A stretch of 39,146 bases of DNA, taken from positions 1 to 39,146 of the forward strand of contig CAMWHY010000010.1 in the NCBI GenBank assembly GCA_947174185.1. Direction: 5' to 3'. The notes under the pieces are model-generated. The model had not been told where the DNA came from, made no database searches, and was given only the letters and a program-made list of their open reading frames with translations. This stretch comes from an uncultured Lachnospiraceae bacterium. GTDB taxonomy: Bacteria; Bacillota; Clostridia; Lachnospirales; Lachnospiraceae. This document shows, in pieces, positions 23,801 to 32,807 of the stretch. The stretch's first letter is position 1, and the number at the start of each line of letters is the position of its first letter. Made by a program: the position numbers and the translations under genes.

Positions 23801-25138
23801 ATGGATATGGAGGAAATCAGGATCGGAAAATATAAAGTACTCAGAAAGCTTGGGGAGGGCGGAGGCGGCAGCGTTTATCTCGTGGAGGATTGCGCTCTAA
23901 AAAAACGATATGCCTTGAAGACAGGAGGCAGAAAGGAGATAGCGGAAGAGGCAGAACGGATGAAAGTTATTACTGACCGTCGTTTTCCGTATCTGGTCGA
24001 TGTGATTGATTTTACAGAATTGTCGTCTGACAGTCCGGATCATGGGAGCGGTGAAGCAGATCGGAGCATCGAAGATTCATCCTTTGGCATTATTATGGAA
24101 TATATTGAGGGGCCTACTTTAGAAGAATATATCAGGGAGCATGCGCCATTAAGTGAGCAGGAAACAATCTCCCTGATGAAGCAGCTGGCCGGGATGCTGG
24201 GATATCTTCATGCGATGCGGCCTGCGGTGATCTACAGGGATTTAAAACCGTCGAATCTGATTCTGCAGCCGGACGGTATGCTCCGGGTATTGGATTTTGG
24301 GACTGCGCTACAGGGATATGGGCAGATTTCCTCTGATTATTCTTATGGAACCTACGGCTATTGTGCGCCGGAGCAGCGAAAAGGGAAGGCGCTGACACCG
24401 GCCTGTGATATTTATGCCTGCGGTGTGATCATGTATTATATGCTGACTGGGATCGATCCCGCAAAACCGCCTTATGGTACATTCAGCAAAATGAATTCGC
24501 TTACGGAAGTTTCCCTGACTGTTTCTGCTGCTTTGGGGGATGTGGTGAACGTCTGCTGTCAGGAGGATGCGTCCGGTCGGTATGCGGATGGCAGTGTATT
24601 GCTGGATCGGTTAAACCGGATTTCCACCAGAAAGGAGGAGATCAAAGATAAGGCGCTGATGACTGCATACTATCTGGTTTTATTTGCAGCCGCTGCTTAT
24701 ACCGGTTTTGGAATTTGCCGTTTCTATCAGGGGAGTGTTGACCGGCTGGTACTTTCGGTCAGTATGTTGTCGTTATGTTTTGCTGCGTGGCTGATGCGCA
24801 GACTGATCGTCGAAAAACATATCCGTAGGCATTTTATCAAAAAGAGAGAATGGAATCTGCTTTATACGGAAAAGAAAACCATAGGGCTGTGGCTGCTTGT
24901 CATGGCAATATTTCTGGCATCTGGATGTATCAGGAGGGACGAGCCGGAGCGGCTGCCTGTTTATCTGACGGATGAGCTGGGACGTAATATATTAGTAAGG
25001 GATGGATGTGAATATTTTGCGGAAGGAGATGTCCATTTTTACCTTCCCACAGAAGAGAATGGATATTATGAAATTTATTTTTATAAAATGAATGCGTTTC
25101 ACGGAATTGAGAAGGAGCAGATATTCTGGATTAGATAA
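23801..25138 (+). CDS. Membrane-bound Hanks-type Ser/Thr kinase with three TMs and no PASTA domains
   Basis: Residues about 8-275 form a eukaryotic-like kinase domain: glycine loop LGEGGGGSVYLV (17-28), catalytic Lys40 in YALK, YRDLKPSNL with Asp147, DFGTA (165-169) and GTYGYCAPEQ (183-192). All catalytic residues are present. Three hydrophobic helices follow at about 286-306, 316-333 and 361-377, leaving about 68 residues outside the cell. The third helix ends in LASGC, which resembles a lipobox but is internal. Typical Firmicute PrkC kinases have one TM and PASTA repeats, so this is a different type with an unknown signal. The PP2C phosphatase upstream is the likely counterpart. The start could also be ATG 23807; spacing slightly favours 23801. 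Confidence 0.88.
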   Translation: MDMEEIRIGKYKVLRKLGEGGGGSVYLVEDCALKKRYALKTGGRKEIAEEAERMKVITDRRFPYLVDVIDFTELSSDSPDHGSGEADRSIEDSSFGIIMEYIEGPTLEEYIREHAPLSEQETISLMKQLAGMLGYLHAMRPAVIYRDLKPSNLILQPDGMLRVLDFGTALQGYGQISSDYSYGTYGYCAPEQRKGKALTPACDIYACGVIMYYMLTGIDPAKPPYGTFSKMNSLTEVSLTVSAALGDVVNVCCQEDASGRYADGSVLLDRLNRISTRKEEIKDKALMTAYYLVLFAAAAYTGFGICRFYQGSVDRLVLSVSMLSLCFAAWLMRRLIVEKHIRRHFIKKREWNLLYTEKKTIGLWLLVMAIFLASGCIRRDEPERLPVYLTDELGRNILVRDGCEYFAEGDVHFYLPTEENGYYEIYFYKMNAFHGIEKEQIFWIR

Positions 25139-25372
25139 GCTGCTGAAGGGTATATCTTGTGGATTTTATTTGGATTAGAACATCATATTGATATTTCTTA
25201 TGGCAATTGGTTGAGGAATGTGTTAAAGTATAGATAATCTGTTATTGTTTCATAATACATAATATCAGGTAAGAAACCGAAAGTGAAAATAGTAAAAATC
25301 AAAGAACAGAACAGAGAAGAATATAGAGAATAAAACAGAGTACAAAGCGTAAAACAGGAGGAAAGTAAGGAA

Positions 25373-26716
25373 ATGAAAGTTGCGGTAGTCGGAACAGGGT
25401 ATGTGGGTCTGGTAACAGGAACATGTTTTGCCAATATGGGTAATAAAGTTTGGTGTGTCGATGTTGATGAGAAGAAGATAGAGAACCTGAAAAACGGCAT
25501 CATTCCCATTTTTGAACCTGGGTTATCGGAGATGGTTCTGCAGAATTATCAATCAGATAATTTGCATTTTACGACGCAGATCCGAGAGGCGCTTGAAATA
25601 TGTAATCTCTGTTTTATTGCAGTCGGTACGCCGATGGGCGAGGATGGAAGTGCGGATCTTCATTACGTATTGAGCGTTGCGGAAAGCATTGGAAAATATA
25701 TGACGCATCACATGTACGTGATCGATAAGTCCACGGTACCCGTAGGCACGGCAGGAAAGGTAAGGAATAAGATTCAGGAGGAGCTGGACCGGCGAGGCAG
25801 TGATCTTACTTTTGATGTGATCTCCAACCCGGAGTTTTTAAAGGAGGGCAACGCAATCGCTGACTGCATGAAACCGGACCGGATTGTTATCGGCGTAGAT
25901 AATAAAGATGCGGAAGAGACGATGCGTGAACTTTATAAACCCTATCTGATGAATACGGATAATTTTATCTTTATGGATATCGCTAGTGCGGAAATGACAA
26001 AATATGCCGCCAATTCCATGCTTGCAACGAAGATTTCTTTCATGAATGAGATTTCTAATATCTGCGAGCGCGTCGGGGCAGATGTCAATATGGTTCGACA
26101 GGGGATCGGCAGCGATCGGCGTATTGGATATTCCTTTATCTTTCCCGGCTGCGGATATGGAGGAAGCTGTTTCCCTAAGGATGTGAAAGCGCTTGTCAAG
26201 ACAGCGGAAGAGTTTGGATATCAGGCAAAGCTTTTGCAGTCCGTAGAGGATGTGAACAACGCCCAGAAGCATGTGCTTGTGGAGAAGATTATGGAACGTT
26301 TTGGAGCGGATCTTTCCGGAAAAACGATCGCCGTCTGGGGACTTCCTTTTAAGCCGGATACAGATGATATGCGGGAATCCGCTGCGATCACCGTTATTAC
26401 GGATTTAACGAAGGCAGGCGCTGACATACGCGCCTATGATCCGAAGGCTATGGAGGAAGCGCAGAAATGTTATTTAAAGGGCAATGATAAGATCGTTTAC
26501 TGCGGAAATAAATATGAAGCGCTGGAGGGTGCGGATGCGCTTGTGTTGGTGACGGAATGGAAAGAGTTCAGGAGTCCGGATTTTTATGAGATCGGGAAAC
26601 TGTTAAAGACCCCGGTGATCTTTGACGGCAGAAACCAATATAGTGCGAAACATGTGAAGAAGTATGGGTTGGATTATTATCAAATCGGGGTGAGACCGTC
26701 CCGTGTGAATGAATGA
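25373..26716 (+). CDS. ugd: UDP-glucose 6-dehydrogenase
   Basis: The enzyme oxidises UDP-glucose to UDP-glucuronate using two NAD+, supplying acidic sugar for capsule or exopolysaccharide. MKVAVVGTGYVGLVTG (1-16) is the NAD-binding Rossmann loop. FEPGLSEMV, VGTPMGEDGSAD, STVPVGT and NPEFLKEGNA follow the family order. GCGYGGSCFPKDVKAL at about residues 260-275 contains the catalytic Cys and Lys, and VWGLPFKPDTDDMRESAA the C-terminal cofactor region. The length (447 aa) is typical. The leader (25250-25372) is purine-rich and ends with AGGAGGAAAG before the ATG. No glycosyltransferase lies beside it, so the end product is unclear. Confidence 0.95.
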   Translation: MKVAVVGTGYVGLVTGTCFANMGNKVWCVDVDEKKIENLKNGIIPIFEPGLSEMVLQNYQSDNLHFTTQIREALEICNLCFIAVGTPMGEDGSADLHYVLSVAESIGKYMTHHMYVIDKSTVPVGTAGKVRNKIQEELDRRGSDLTFDVISNPEFLKEGNAIADCMKPDRIVIGVDNKDAEETMRELYKPYLMNTDNFIFMDIASAEMTKYAANSMLATKISFMNEISNICERVGADVNMVRQGIGSDRRIGYSFIFPGCGYGGSCFPKDVKALVKTAEEFGYQAKLLQSVEDVNNAQKHVLVEKIMERFGADLSGKTIAVWGLPFKPDTDDMRESAAITVITDLTKAGADIRAYDPKAMEEAQKCYLKGNDKIVYCGNKYEALEGADALVLVTEWKEFRSPDFYEIGKLLKTPVIFDGRNQYSAKHVKKYGLDYYQIGVRPSRVNE

Positions 26717-26806
26717 TCTGAGGAAGATATTATATTAGGAAATGCATTCTGCCGTATCACGGTTGGGATATGGTTAGGGGATTTGAGGAAAGGAATATGA
26801 AAGAAG

Positions 26807-27862
26807 ATGCATCATGATACAACAAAAGTAGTCAGGATCGGAGACCGCGTGATCGGTGGCGGGCATCCGATTCTGATTCAATCTATGACGAATACACCGA
26901 CGGAGGATGTGACGGCGACGGTGGCACAGATCCATAGGCTGGAAGCGGCAGGCTGCGAGATTATCCGCTGTACCGTTCCGAACGAAGAAGCAGCGAAGGC
27001 GATTGCCGAGATTAAGAAAGAGATACATATACCGCTGGTAGCGGATATTCATTTTGATTACCGTATGGCGATCGCGGCAATGGAATATGGGGCGGATAAG
27101 ATCCGTATCAATCCAGGTAATATTGGCGGAGAGGAAAAACTTCGCGCAGTGGTTGCTGTGGCAAAGGAAAAAAATATCCCAATCAGGGTCGGCGTAAACA
27201 GCGGTTCCTTGGAAAAGGAGCTGGTGGAGAAGTATCATGGCGTGACGGCAGAGGGGATCGTAGAAAGCGCCCTTGATAAAGTCGGAATGATCGAGGCGGC
27301 AGGATATGATAATCTTGTTATCAGCATCAAATCCTCCGATGTGATGATGTGCGTCAAAGCTCACGAATTGATAGCCCAGAAGACAGAATATCCGCTTCAT
27401 GTGGGCATCACGGAGGCAGGAACGCTGACTAGGGGCAACATTAAGTCGGCCGTAGGCCTGGGCATTATCCTGAATCAGGGGATCGGTGATACGATCCGCG
27501 TATCGTTGACAGGAGATCCGGTGGAAGAGGTTAAATCAGCAAAGATGATTCTGCGTACATTAGGTCTCCGCAAGGGCGGTATCGAGGTAGTCAGTTGTCC
27601 GACCTGCGGACGTACCAAGATTGATTTGATCGGACTGGCCAATCAGGTAGAGACGATGGTTGAGGAATTTCCTTTAGATATCAAAGTTGCTGTTATGGGT
27701 TGTGTGGTCAATGGACCGGGAGAGGCAAAGGAAGCGGATATCGGGATTGCCGGTGGACAGGGGGAAGGACTTCTGATCAGGCATGGTGAGATTATCAAAA
27801 AGGTGCCGGAGAATCAACTACTGGAGACGCTGCGATATGAACTGGAACATTGGAAGCAGTAA
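26807..27862 (+). CDS. ispG: 4-hydroxy-3-methylbut-2-en-1-yl diphosphate synthase
   Basis: IspG carries out the reductive ring opening of MEcPP to HMBPP, the next-to-last MEP step, with a [4Fe-4S] cluster. GGGHPILIQSMTNTPTED marks the N-terminus; VADIHFDYRMA and KIRINPGNIG lie in the TIM barrel. Cluster ligands are in VVSCPTCGRTK (two Cys) and VMGCVVNGPGEA (third Cys), with the conserved Glu after NGPG. The length (351 aa) is usual for the bacterial type. The ATG at 26807 is 12 nt after AAAGGA; an ATG at 26797 in another frame opens a 6-codon ORF that overlaps the start. It is followed by polC after 69 nt. Confidence 0.95.
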   Translation: MHHDTTKVVRIGDRVIGGGHPILIQSMTNTPTEDVTATVAQIHRLEAAGCEIIRCTVPNEEAAKAIAEIKKEIHIPLVADIHFDYRMAIAAMEYGADKIRINPGNIGGEEKLRAVVAVAKEKNIPIRVGVNSGSLEKELVEKYHGVTAEGIVESALDKVGMIEAAGYDNLVISIKSSDVMMCVKAHELIAQKTEYPLHVGITEAGTLTRGNIKSAVGLGIILNQGIGDTIRVSLTGDPVEEVKSAKMILRTLGLRKGGIEVVSCPTCGRTKIDLIGLANQVETMVEEFPLDIKVAVMGCVVNGPGEAKEADIGIAGGQGEGLLIRHGEIIKKVPENQLLETLRYELEHWKQ

Positions 27863-27877
27863 CGGTGTGGCAAGCGC

Positions 27878-27903
27878 CTGCGATATGGAGCTGTAGATCG
27901 CAG
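27878..27903 (+). other. Small hairpin between ispG and polC
   Basis: CTGCGAT (27878-27884) and ATCGCAG (27897-27903) pair around a 12-nt loop. There is no T-run, so it is unlikely to terminate; a minor leader fold of polC is possible. Confidence 0.35.
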
Positions 27904-27931
27904 TAAAACTGCTCTGACATGGAGGAGTGAT

Positions 27932-30900
27932 ATGCAGAAATTTAGCGATACATTTGGCAATTTAAAGATTAAACCGGAATTAAATACGATCTTTGCTGAT
28001 ATGGATGTAGAGCGTGTCCTGATGAATAAAGGACAGCGCCTGATCAGAATCTATATGAGACTTTATCGTCTGATCCCTAAAACGGATATTTATGCGCTGG
28101 AAAAACAGCTGCAGAAGTATCTTTCCCCGGATCAGGAAAATGAAGTAAAGATCTGTGAGGTTTATGAACTATCTGAACAATATACGGCGGCATATATCTT
28201 AGAACATTATTATGAAAGTATGCTGTTGGAATTGAAACAGGCGAATATGGTTTTATATACGCTTTTTTTGCATGCAGCTCCTAACATAACGGAAGATGGG
28301 GTGTTAAGCCTGTCTTTTCCGAATACGATTGTCGGGAAAAATAAAGAACCAGAGATACAGGAGTATCTTGAACTTGTTTTTGGAAGACGATTTCAGCTTA
28401 ACATACGTACGGATATCCGGTATGTGGAACCGAAGGAGAGCAATTACCGCAGGGAGCTGGAAATGCGGGCGGAGCGTATGGTAGATGAGATCGCTAAAAG
28501 TACCGCGGGACAGATAAATGCGATGGCGGTGGAAGATTTGTCCGGATCGAAAGATACAAAAAGCGTTCAGGAGGCTGCTACAAAGGAGGCGGTGCCACCG
28601 AAAAATACTTTGGAGCTACAGAGGTCGTCAGAAGCGGCGGCGGGTCGTGCCAAGAAAGAGCCGGTATCGGAGCATAAGACAAAAGCGATATTGAAAAAAA
28701 CATCTTCTTTTGCCAGAAGCCTGATACGTTCCGAACATCCCGATGTAATTTATAACAGGGAATTTGAAGGAGAACCCTCCTTCTTGGATGATGTTTTTGA
28801 CGAGGTCAGCGACAGTATTGTTGCGGGTGAAGTTCTGATGGTGGATGAACGCATTACTAAGACGGGCAAGCATATTATCAGGATCGATATTTCAGACTAT
28901 AGGGATTCGCTCAGTATCAAGCTGTTTTTAAATGAAGATATGGCGGAGGAATTCTTAAAGCTGATTAAACCCGGTGATTTTATTAAAGCAAAAGGGATCG
29001 TCAGTCTGGATAAATTTGATAAAGAGCTGGTGATGAGTTCTGTCATGGGTATTATGAAGACAACAGATACCAGAAAGAAGCGGGAAGACCTTTCCACAAG
29101 GAAACGTGTGGAACTTCATTGCCATACGAAGATGAGCGATATGGATGCAGTGTCTGACGTTGGGGATATCTTAAAGCAGGCAAAGCGTTTTGGACATACT
29201 GCGATGGCAGTGACGGATCATGGTAATGTACAGGCATTTCCCACTGCCAACCATACTTTCAAGCCGGACGATCCATTTAAGATCATCTATGGTGTGGAGG
29301 CATATCTTGTTGACGATCTGCAGGAGATCGTGACCAATGGAAAGAACCAGAGTTTAAATGAATCTTATGTCGTATTTGATATTGAAACAACAGGATTTGT
29401 GAAGACAAAGAATAAGGTGATCGAGATCGGCGCCGTAAAGATTGAGAATGGCGGGATCACGGAGCGCTTTTCGGAGTTTGTGAATCCTAAGGAGCCGATT
29501 CCTTTTGAAATCGAGCAGCTCACTGGTATTAATGACAGTATGGTGATGGATGCACCGGAGATTACGGAGATTTTGCCAAAATTTCTTGAGTTTTGTGAAG
29601 GATGTATTCTGGTGGCGCACAATGCTCATTTTGATATGGGATTTATTACTTATAATGCTTTGCAGCAGGGCATAAAGACAGATTATACATATATTGATAC
29701 GGTGGGAATCTCCAGAGCATTTTATCCAGCGCAGGCGAAGCATACGCTGGATGCGGTAGCCAAGACGATGGGGGTCAGCCTGGAAAATCACCACCGTGCC
29801 GTGGATGATGCGGAGGCGACAGCACAGATTTTTGTACGCTTTCTTCCGATGCTTGCGGAAAAAGGGGTTACTAATATGGAGGAGCTCAATGCCTTTGGTG
29901 TGCTGGATAAGGAGGCGATTAAGCGGCTCCATTATTATCATGCCATCATACTGGCGAAAAATGAGATAGGCAGACGCAGCCTGTATAAGCTGGTGTCATC
30001 TTCCAATCTGGATTATTTCAGGCAACGACCTAGGATTCCGAAAAGTAAGATTCTGGAGTATCGGGAAGGTTTGATTTTAGGAAGCGCCTGTGAGCGTGGA
30101 GAGCTGTATCAGGCGATCGTCAGGGAGCAGGATGAGGCGCAGATTGCAAAGATCGTTTCTTTTTATGATTATCTTGAGATTCAGCCGATTACGAACAATC
30201 TGTTTCAGATTGCGGATGAGAAGAACTATCCCGGCATACAGAGCAGAGAGGATCTGATGAATATCAACCGTCGGATCGTTAAGTTAGGAGAGACCTATCA
30301 TAAACCGGTCTGTGCGACCTGTGACGTACACTTTTTGAATCCAGAGGACGGGATCTACCGTAAGATTATTCTTGCCGGAAAGGGATTTACAGATACGGAC
30401 AGTCAGCCGGATCTGTATTACAGAACGACAGAGGAGATGCTGGAGGAATTTGCCTATCTGGGAATGGATAAGGCGGAAGAGGTCGTTATTACGAATACCA
30501 ATATGATCGCAGACATGTGTGAGAAGATCACGCCCGTGCGCCCTGATAAATGTCCTCCGGTCATTGAAGACAGTGATAAGACGCTGCGGAGGATCTGTTA
30601 TGATAAGGCGCATGAGATGTACGGCCCGGATCTTCCTAAAATCGTGGAAGACCGTCTGGAAAAGGAACTGACTTCCATCATTGGCAATGGGTTCGCCGTG
30701 ATGTATATCATTGCCCAGAAGCTGGTGTGGAAATCGGTGGAAGATGGATTCTTAGTAGGTTCCAGAGGTTCCGTAGGGTCTTCCTTTGTAGCGACGATGG
30801 CGGGAATCACGGAAGTAAATCCCTTGTCACCGCATTATTACTGTTCTAAATGTTACTATACGGATTTTGATTCTGAAGATGTGAAGGCATATGCCGGCAA

Positions 30901-32533
30901 GGCAGGATGTGATATGCCGGATAAGATCTGCCCTAAGTGCGGAGAGAAGCTTAAAAAGGACGGATTTGATATTCCTTTTGAGACTTTCCTGGGATTTAAG
31001 GGAGATAAGGAGCCGGATATTGATCTGAACTTTTCCAGTGAGTATCAGTCCAAAGCCCATAAATATACGGAGGTTATCTTTGGGTATGGGCAGACGTTCC
31101 GCGCGGGGACCATCGGCACGTTGGCGGATAAGACAGCGTATGGCTATGTCAGAAAATATTATAATGAGAGAAATATTGTAAAGCGTAATGCGGAGATCAA
31201 CCGTATCACACTTGGCTGTGTCGGTATACGCCGGACGACGGGACAGCATCCGGGCGGCATTGTTGTGCTTCCGGTAGGGGAGGATATTTCTTCCTTCACT
31301 CCGATACAGCATCCGGCGGATAAGGATATTGATATCATTACGACACATCATGATTATCATTCCATCGACCATAACCTGTTAAAGCTGGACATCTTAGGGC
31401 ATGATGATCCTACCATGATCCGTATGCTGCAGGATCTGACAGGGATCGATCCGCTTAAGATCCCGTTGGATGATCCAGAGGTAATGACTTTGTTCCAGAC
31501 GACGAAAGCATTGGGAGTGGAGCCTGCAGAAATCTGCGGGTGTAAATTGGGATCGCTTGGTATCCCGGAGTTTGGTACGGATTTTGCCATGCAGATGTTG
31601 ATCGATGCAAAGCCCCAGTCATTTTCTGATCTGGTCAGGATCTCCGGACTGTCACATGGTACGGACGTATGGCTTGGCAATGCACAGACGCTGATTCAGG
31701 AAGGAAAGGCGACGATTTCCACGGCAATCTGTACGCGTGACGATATTATGACTTACCTGATCAAGATGGGAGTAGAAAGTTCACTGGCATTTTCCATTAT
31801 GGAGAGCGTGCGAAAAGGAAAGGGATTAAAGCCTGAAATGGAAGAAGCGATGGTGGCTAACAATGTCCCGGACTGGTATATCTGGTCTTGTAAAAAGATC
31901 AAATATATGTTCCCGAAGGCGCATGCGGCTGCCTATGTTATGATGGCATGGAGGATCGCTTATTGTAAGATCAATTATCCGATTGCCTATTATTGCGCTT
32001 TTTATTCCAAACGCGCGAAGGCGTTTTCCTATGAGATCATGTGTATGGGAAAAGATGTGCTTGAGCGGCATATGCGGGAGTATGAACGAAGGAACAGGGG
32101 CGAGGCGCAGGACAGCGGCAGTCAGGGGACGGGGAGTCCGGAGAACGAAGGCGGCGCGACACAGGATACCGGAAAGAATAAGGATCAGGAGCTGACCAAT
32201 AAGGATAAACTGCAGTATGGCGATATGCGTATTGTACAGGAAATGTATGCAAGAGGGATCGATTTTATGCCGATCGATATCTATCGTGCCAAGGCAAGGG
32301 ATTTCCAGATCATAGACGGAAAGATCATGCCGTCGTTTTCCGCGATTGAAGGTATGGGAGAAACGGCTGCGGAACTTTTGGAGGATGCTGCAAAGGAAGG
32401 GCAATTTTTCAGTAAGGATGATATGAAGGCCCGTGCCAAGCTTTCCAATACGATTATCGAAACATTGACCAGACTGGGACTGTTAGAGGGAATGCCCCAG
32501 AGCAACCAGCTCAGTATCTTTGATTTTGTATAA
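27932..32533 (+). CDS. polC: DNA polymerase III alpha subunit, PolC type
   Basis: The replicative polymerase of low-G+C Gram-positives. In order: an N-terminal region (1-290), an OB-fold segment at about 300-375 (KTGKHIIRIDISDY), a PHP domain starting HCHTKMSDMDAVS at about 395, interrupted by the DEDD 3'-5' exonuclease YVVFDIETTGF at about 478 with AHNAHFDMGF and HRAVDDAEAT. The rest of PHP and the polymerase palm follow (GSRGSVGSSFVATMAG at about 943, CxxC zinc-type cysteines CSKCY and CPKCGEK, DIDLNFS). The end carries the (HhH)-like segment IEGMGETAAELL. The length of 1533 aa is slightly above the usual 1430-1460. An insert rich in Gly, Asn, Gln and Glu (about residues 1385-1430) explains part of this. 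The ATG follows GGAGG by 6 nt. Confidence 0.97.
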   Translation: MQKFSDTFGNLKIKPELNTIFADMDVERVLMNKGQRLIRIYMRLYRLIPKTDIYALEKQLQKYLSPDQENEVKICEVYELSEQYTAAYILEHYYESMLLELKQANMVLYTLFLHAAPNITEDGVLSLSFPNTIVGKNKEPEIQEYLELVFGRRFQLNIRTDIRYVEPKESNYRRELEMRAERMVDEIAKSTAGQINAMAVEDLSGSKDTKSVQEAATKEAVPPKNTLELQRSSEAAAGRAKKEPVSEHKTKAILKKTSSFARSLIRSEHPDVIYNREFEGEPSFLDDVFDEVSDSIVAGEVLMVDERITKTGKHIIRIDISDYRDSLSIKLFLNEDMAEEFLKLIKPGDFIKAKGIVSLDKFDKELVMSSVMGIMKTTDTRKKREDLSTRKRVELHCHTKMSDMDAVSDVGDILKQAKRFGHTAMAVTDHGNVQAFPTANHTFKPDDPFKIIYGVEAYLVDDLQEIVTNGKNQSLNESYVVFDIETTGFVKTKNKVIEIGAVKIENGGITERFSEFVNPKEPIPFEIEQLTGINDSMVMDAPEITEILPKFLEFCEGCILVAHNAHFDMGFITYNALQQGIKTDYTYIDTVGISRAFYPAQAKHTLDAVAKTMGVSLENHHRAVDDAEATAQIFVRFLPMLAEKGVTNMEELNAFGVLDKEAIKRLHYYHAIILAKNEIGRRSLYKLVSSSNLDYFRQRPRIPKSKILEYREGLILGSACERGELYQAIVREQDEAQIAKIVSFYDYLEIQPITNNLFQIADEKNYPGIQSREDLMNINRRIVKLGETYHKPVCATCDVHFLNPEDGIYRKIILAGKGFTDTDSQPDLYYRTTEEMLEEFAYLGMDKAEEVVITNTNMIADMCEKITPVRPDKCPPVIEDSDKTLRRICYDKAHEMYGPDLPKIVEDRLEKELTSIIGNGFAVMYIIAQKLVWKSVEDGFLVGSRGSVGSSFVATMAGITEVNPLSPHYYCSKCYYTDFDSEDVKAYAGKAGCDMPDKICPKCGEKLKKDGFDIPFETFLGFKGDKEPDIDLNFSSEYQSKAHKYTEVIFGYGQTFRAGTIGTLADKTAYGYVRKYYNERNIVKRNAEINRITLGCVGIRRTTGQHPGGIVVLPVGEDISSFTPIQHPADKDIDIITTHHDYHSIDHNLLKLDILGHDDPTMIRMLQDLTGIDPLKIPLDDPEVMTLFQTTKALGVEPAEICGCKLGSLGIPEFGTDFAMQMLIDAKPQSFSDLVRISGLSHGTDVWLGNAQTLIQEGKATISTAICTRDDIMTYLIKMGVESSLAFSIMESVRKGKGLKPEMEEAMVANNVPDWYIWSCKKIKYMFPKAHAAAYVMMAWRIAYCKINYPIAYYCAFYSKRAKAFSYEIMCMGKDVLERHMREYERRNRGEAQDSGSQGTGSPENEGGATQDTGKNKDQELTNKDKLQYGDMRIVQEMYARGIDFMPIDIYRAKARDFQIIDGKIMPSFSAIEGMGETAAELLEDAAKEGQFFSKDDMKARAKLSNTIIETLTRLGLLEGMPQSNQLSIFDFV

Positions 32534-32556
32534 ACCAAAAAACGTAAAAATTTGAT

Positions 32557-32575
32557 AAAAATGCTTGCATTTTTT
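32557..32575 (+). terminator. Terminator after polC
   Basis: AAAAATG (32557-32563) and CATTTTT (32568-32574) around CTTG, followed by T. The stem is short and A-T-rich but well placed, 23 nt after the stop. Confidence 0.6.
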
Positions 32576-32593
32576 CTGTATATGTAATAGAAT
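32565..32593 (+). promoter_or_regulatory. Possible promoter for tRNA-Glu
   Basis: TTGCAT (32565-32570), 17-bp spacer, TAGAAT (32588-32593), about 33 nt before the tRNA. It overlaps the polC terminator. Confidence 0.4.
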
Positions 32594-32632
32594 AATCAAG
32601 GACTTGTTTTTCGGGTATAAGACAGTCAGAAT

Positions 32633-32704
32633 GGCTTGTTGGTCAAGCGGTTAAGACGCCGCCCTCTCACGGCGGAAACAGGGGTTCGATTCCCCTACAA
32701 GCTG
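32633..32704 (+). tRNA. tRNA-Glu (anticodon CTC)
   Basis: A complete cloverleaf of 72 nt is readable. The acceptor GGCTTGT pairs with ACAAGCT (one G-U at the first pair), with discriminator G. The D-arm has GGTCAAGCGGTTAAGAC. The anticodon stem CCGCC/GGCGG holds the loop CTCTCAC, giving anticodon CTC, which reads GAG. The T-arm is AGGGGTTCGATTCCCCT. No CCA is encoded, as is common in Firmicutes. Most of the body matches the more usual tRNA-Glu(TTC) pattern, so this is the extra isoacceptor. Confidence 0.93.
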
Positions 32705-32727
32705 TTAAGAAGAACAGCCCAACCCTT

Positions 32728-32764
32728 AAAGACGTTGAAATTGTAGGATTTCAATGTCTTTTTT
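32728..32764 (+). terminator. Terminator after tRNA-Glu
   Basis: AAAGACGTTGAAAT (32728-32741) pairs with ATTTCAATGTCTTT (32748-32761) with one G-U, loop TGTAGG, followed by more T. Confidence 0.9.
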
Positions 32765-32807
32765 ATATTTTACCGATCTGTATTCTTTTCATCTTTTATT
32801 TTTAATG

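Noticed and set aside
23801-25138. PrkC-type PASTA kinase
   Set aside because: No PASTA repeats and three TMs instead of one, so the symbol prkC is not used.
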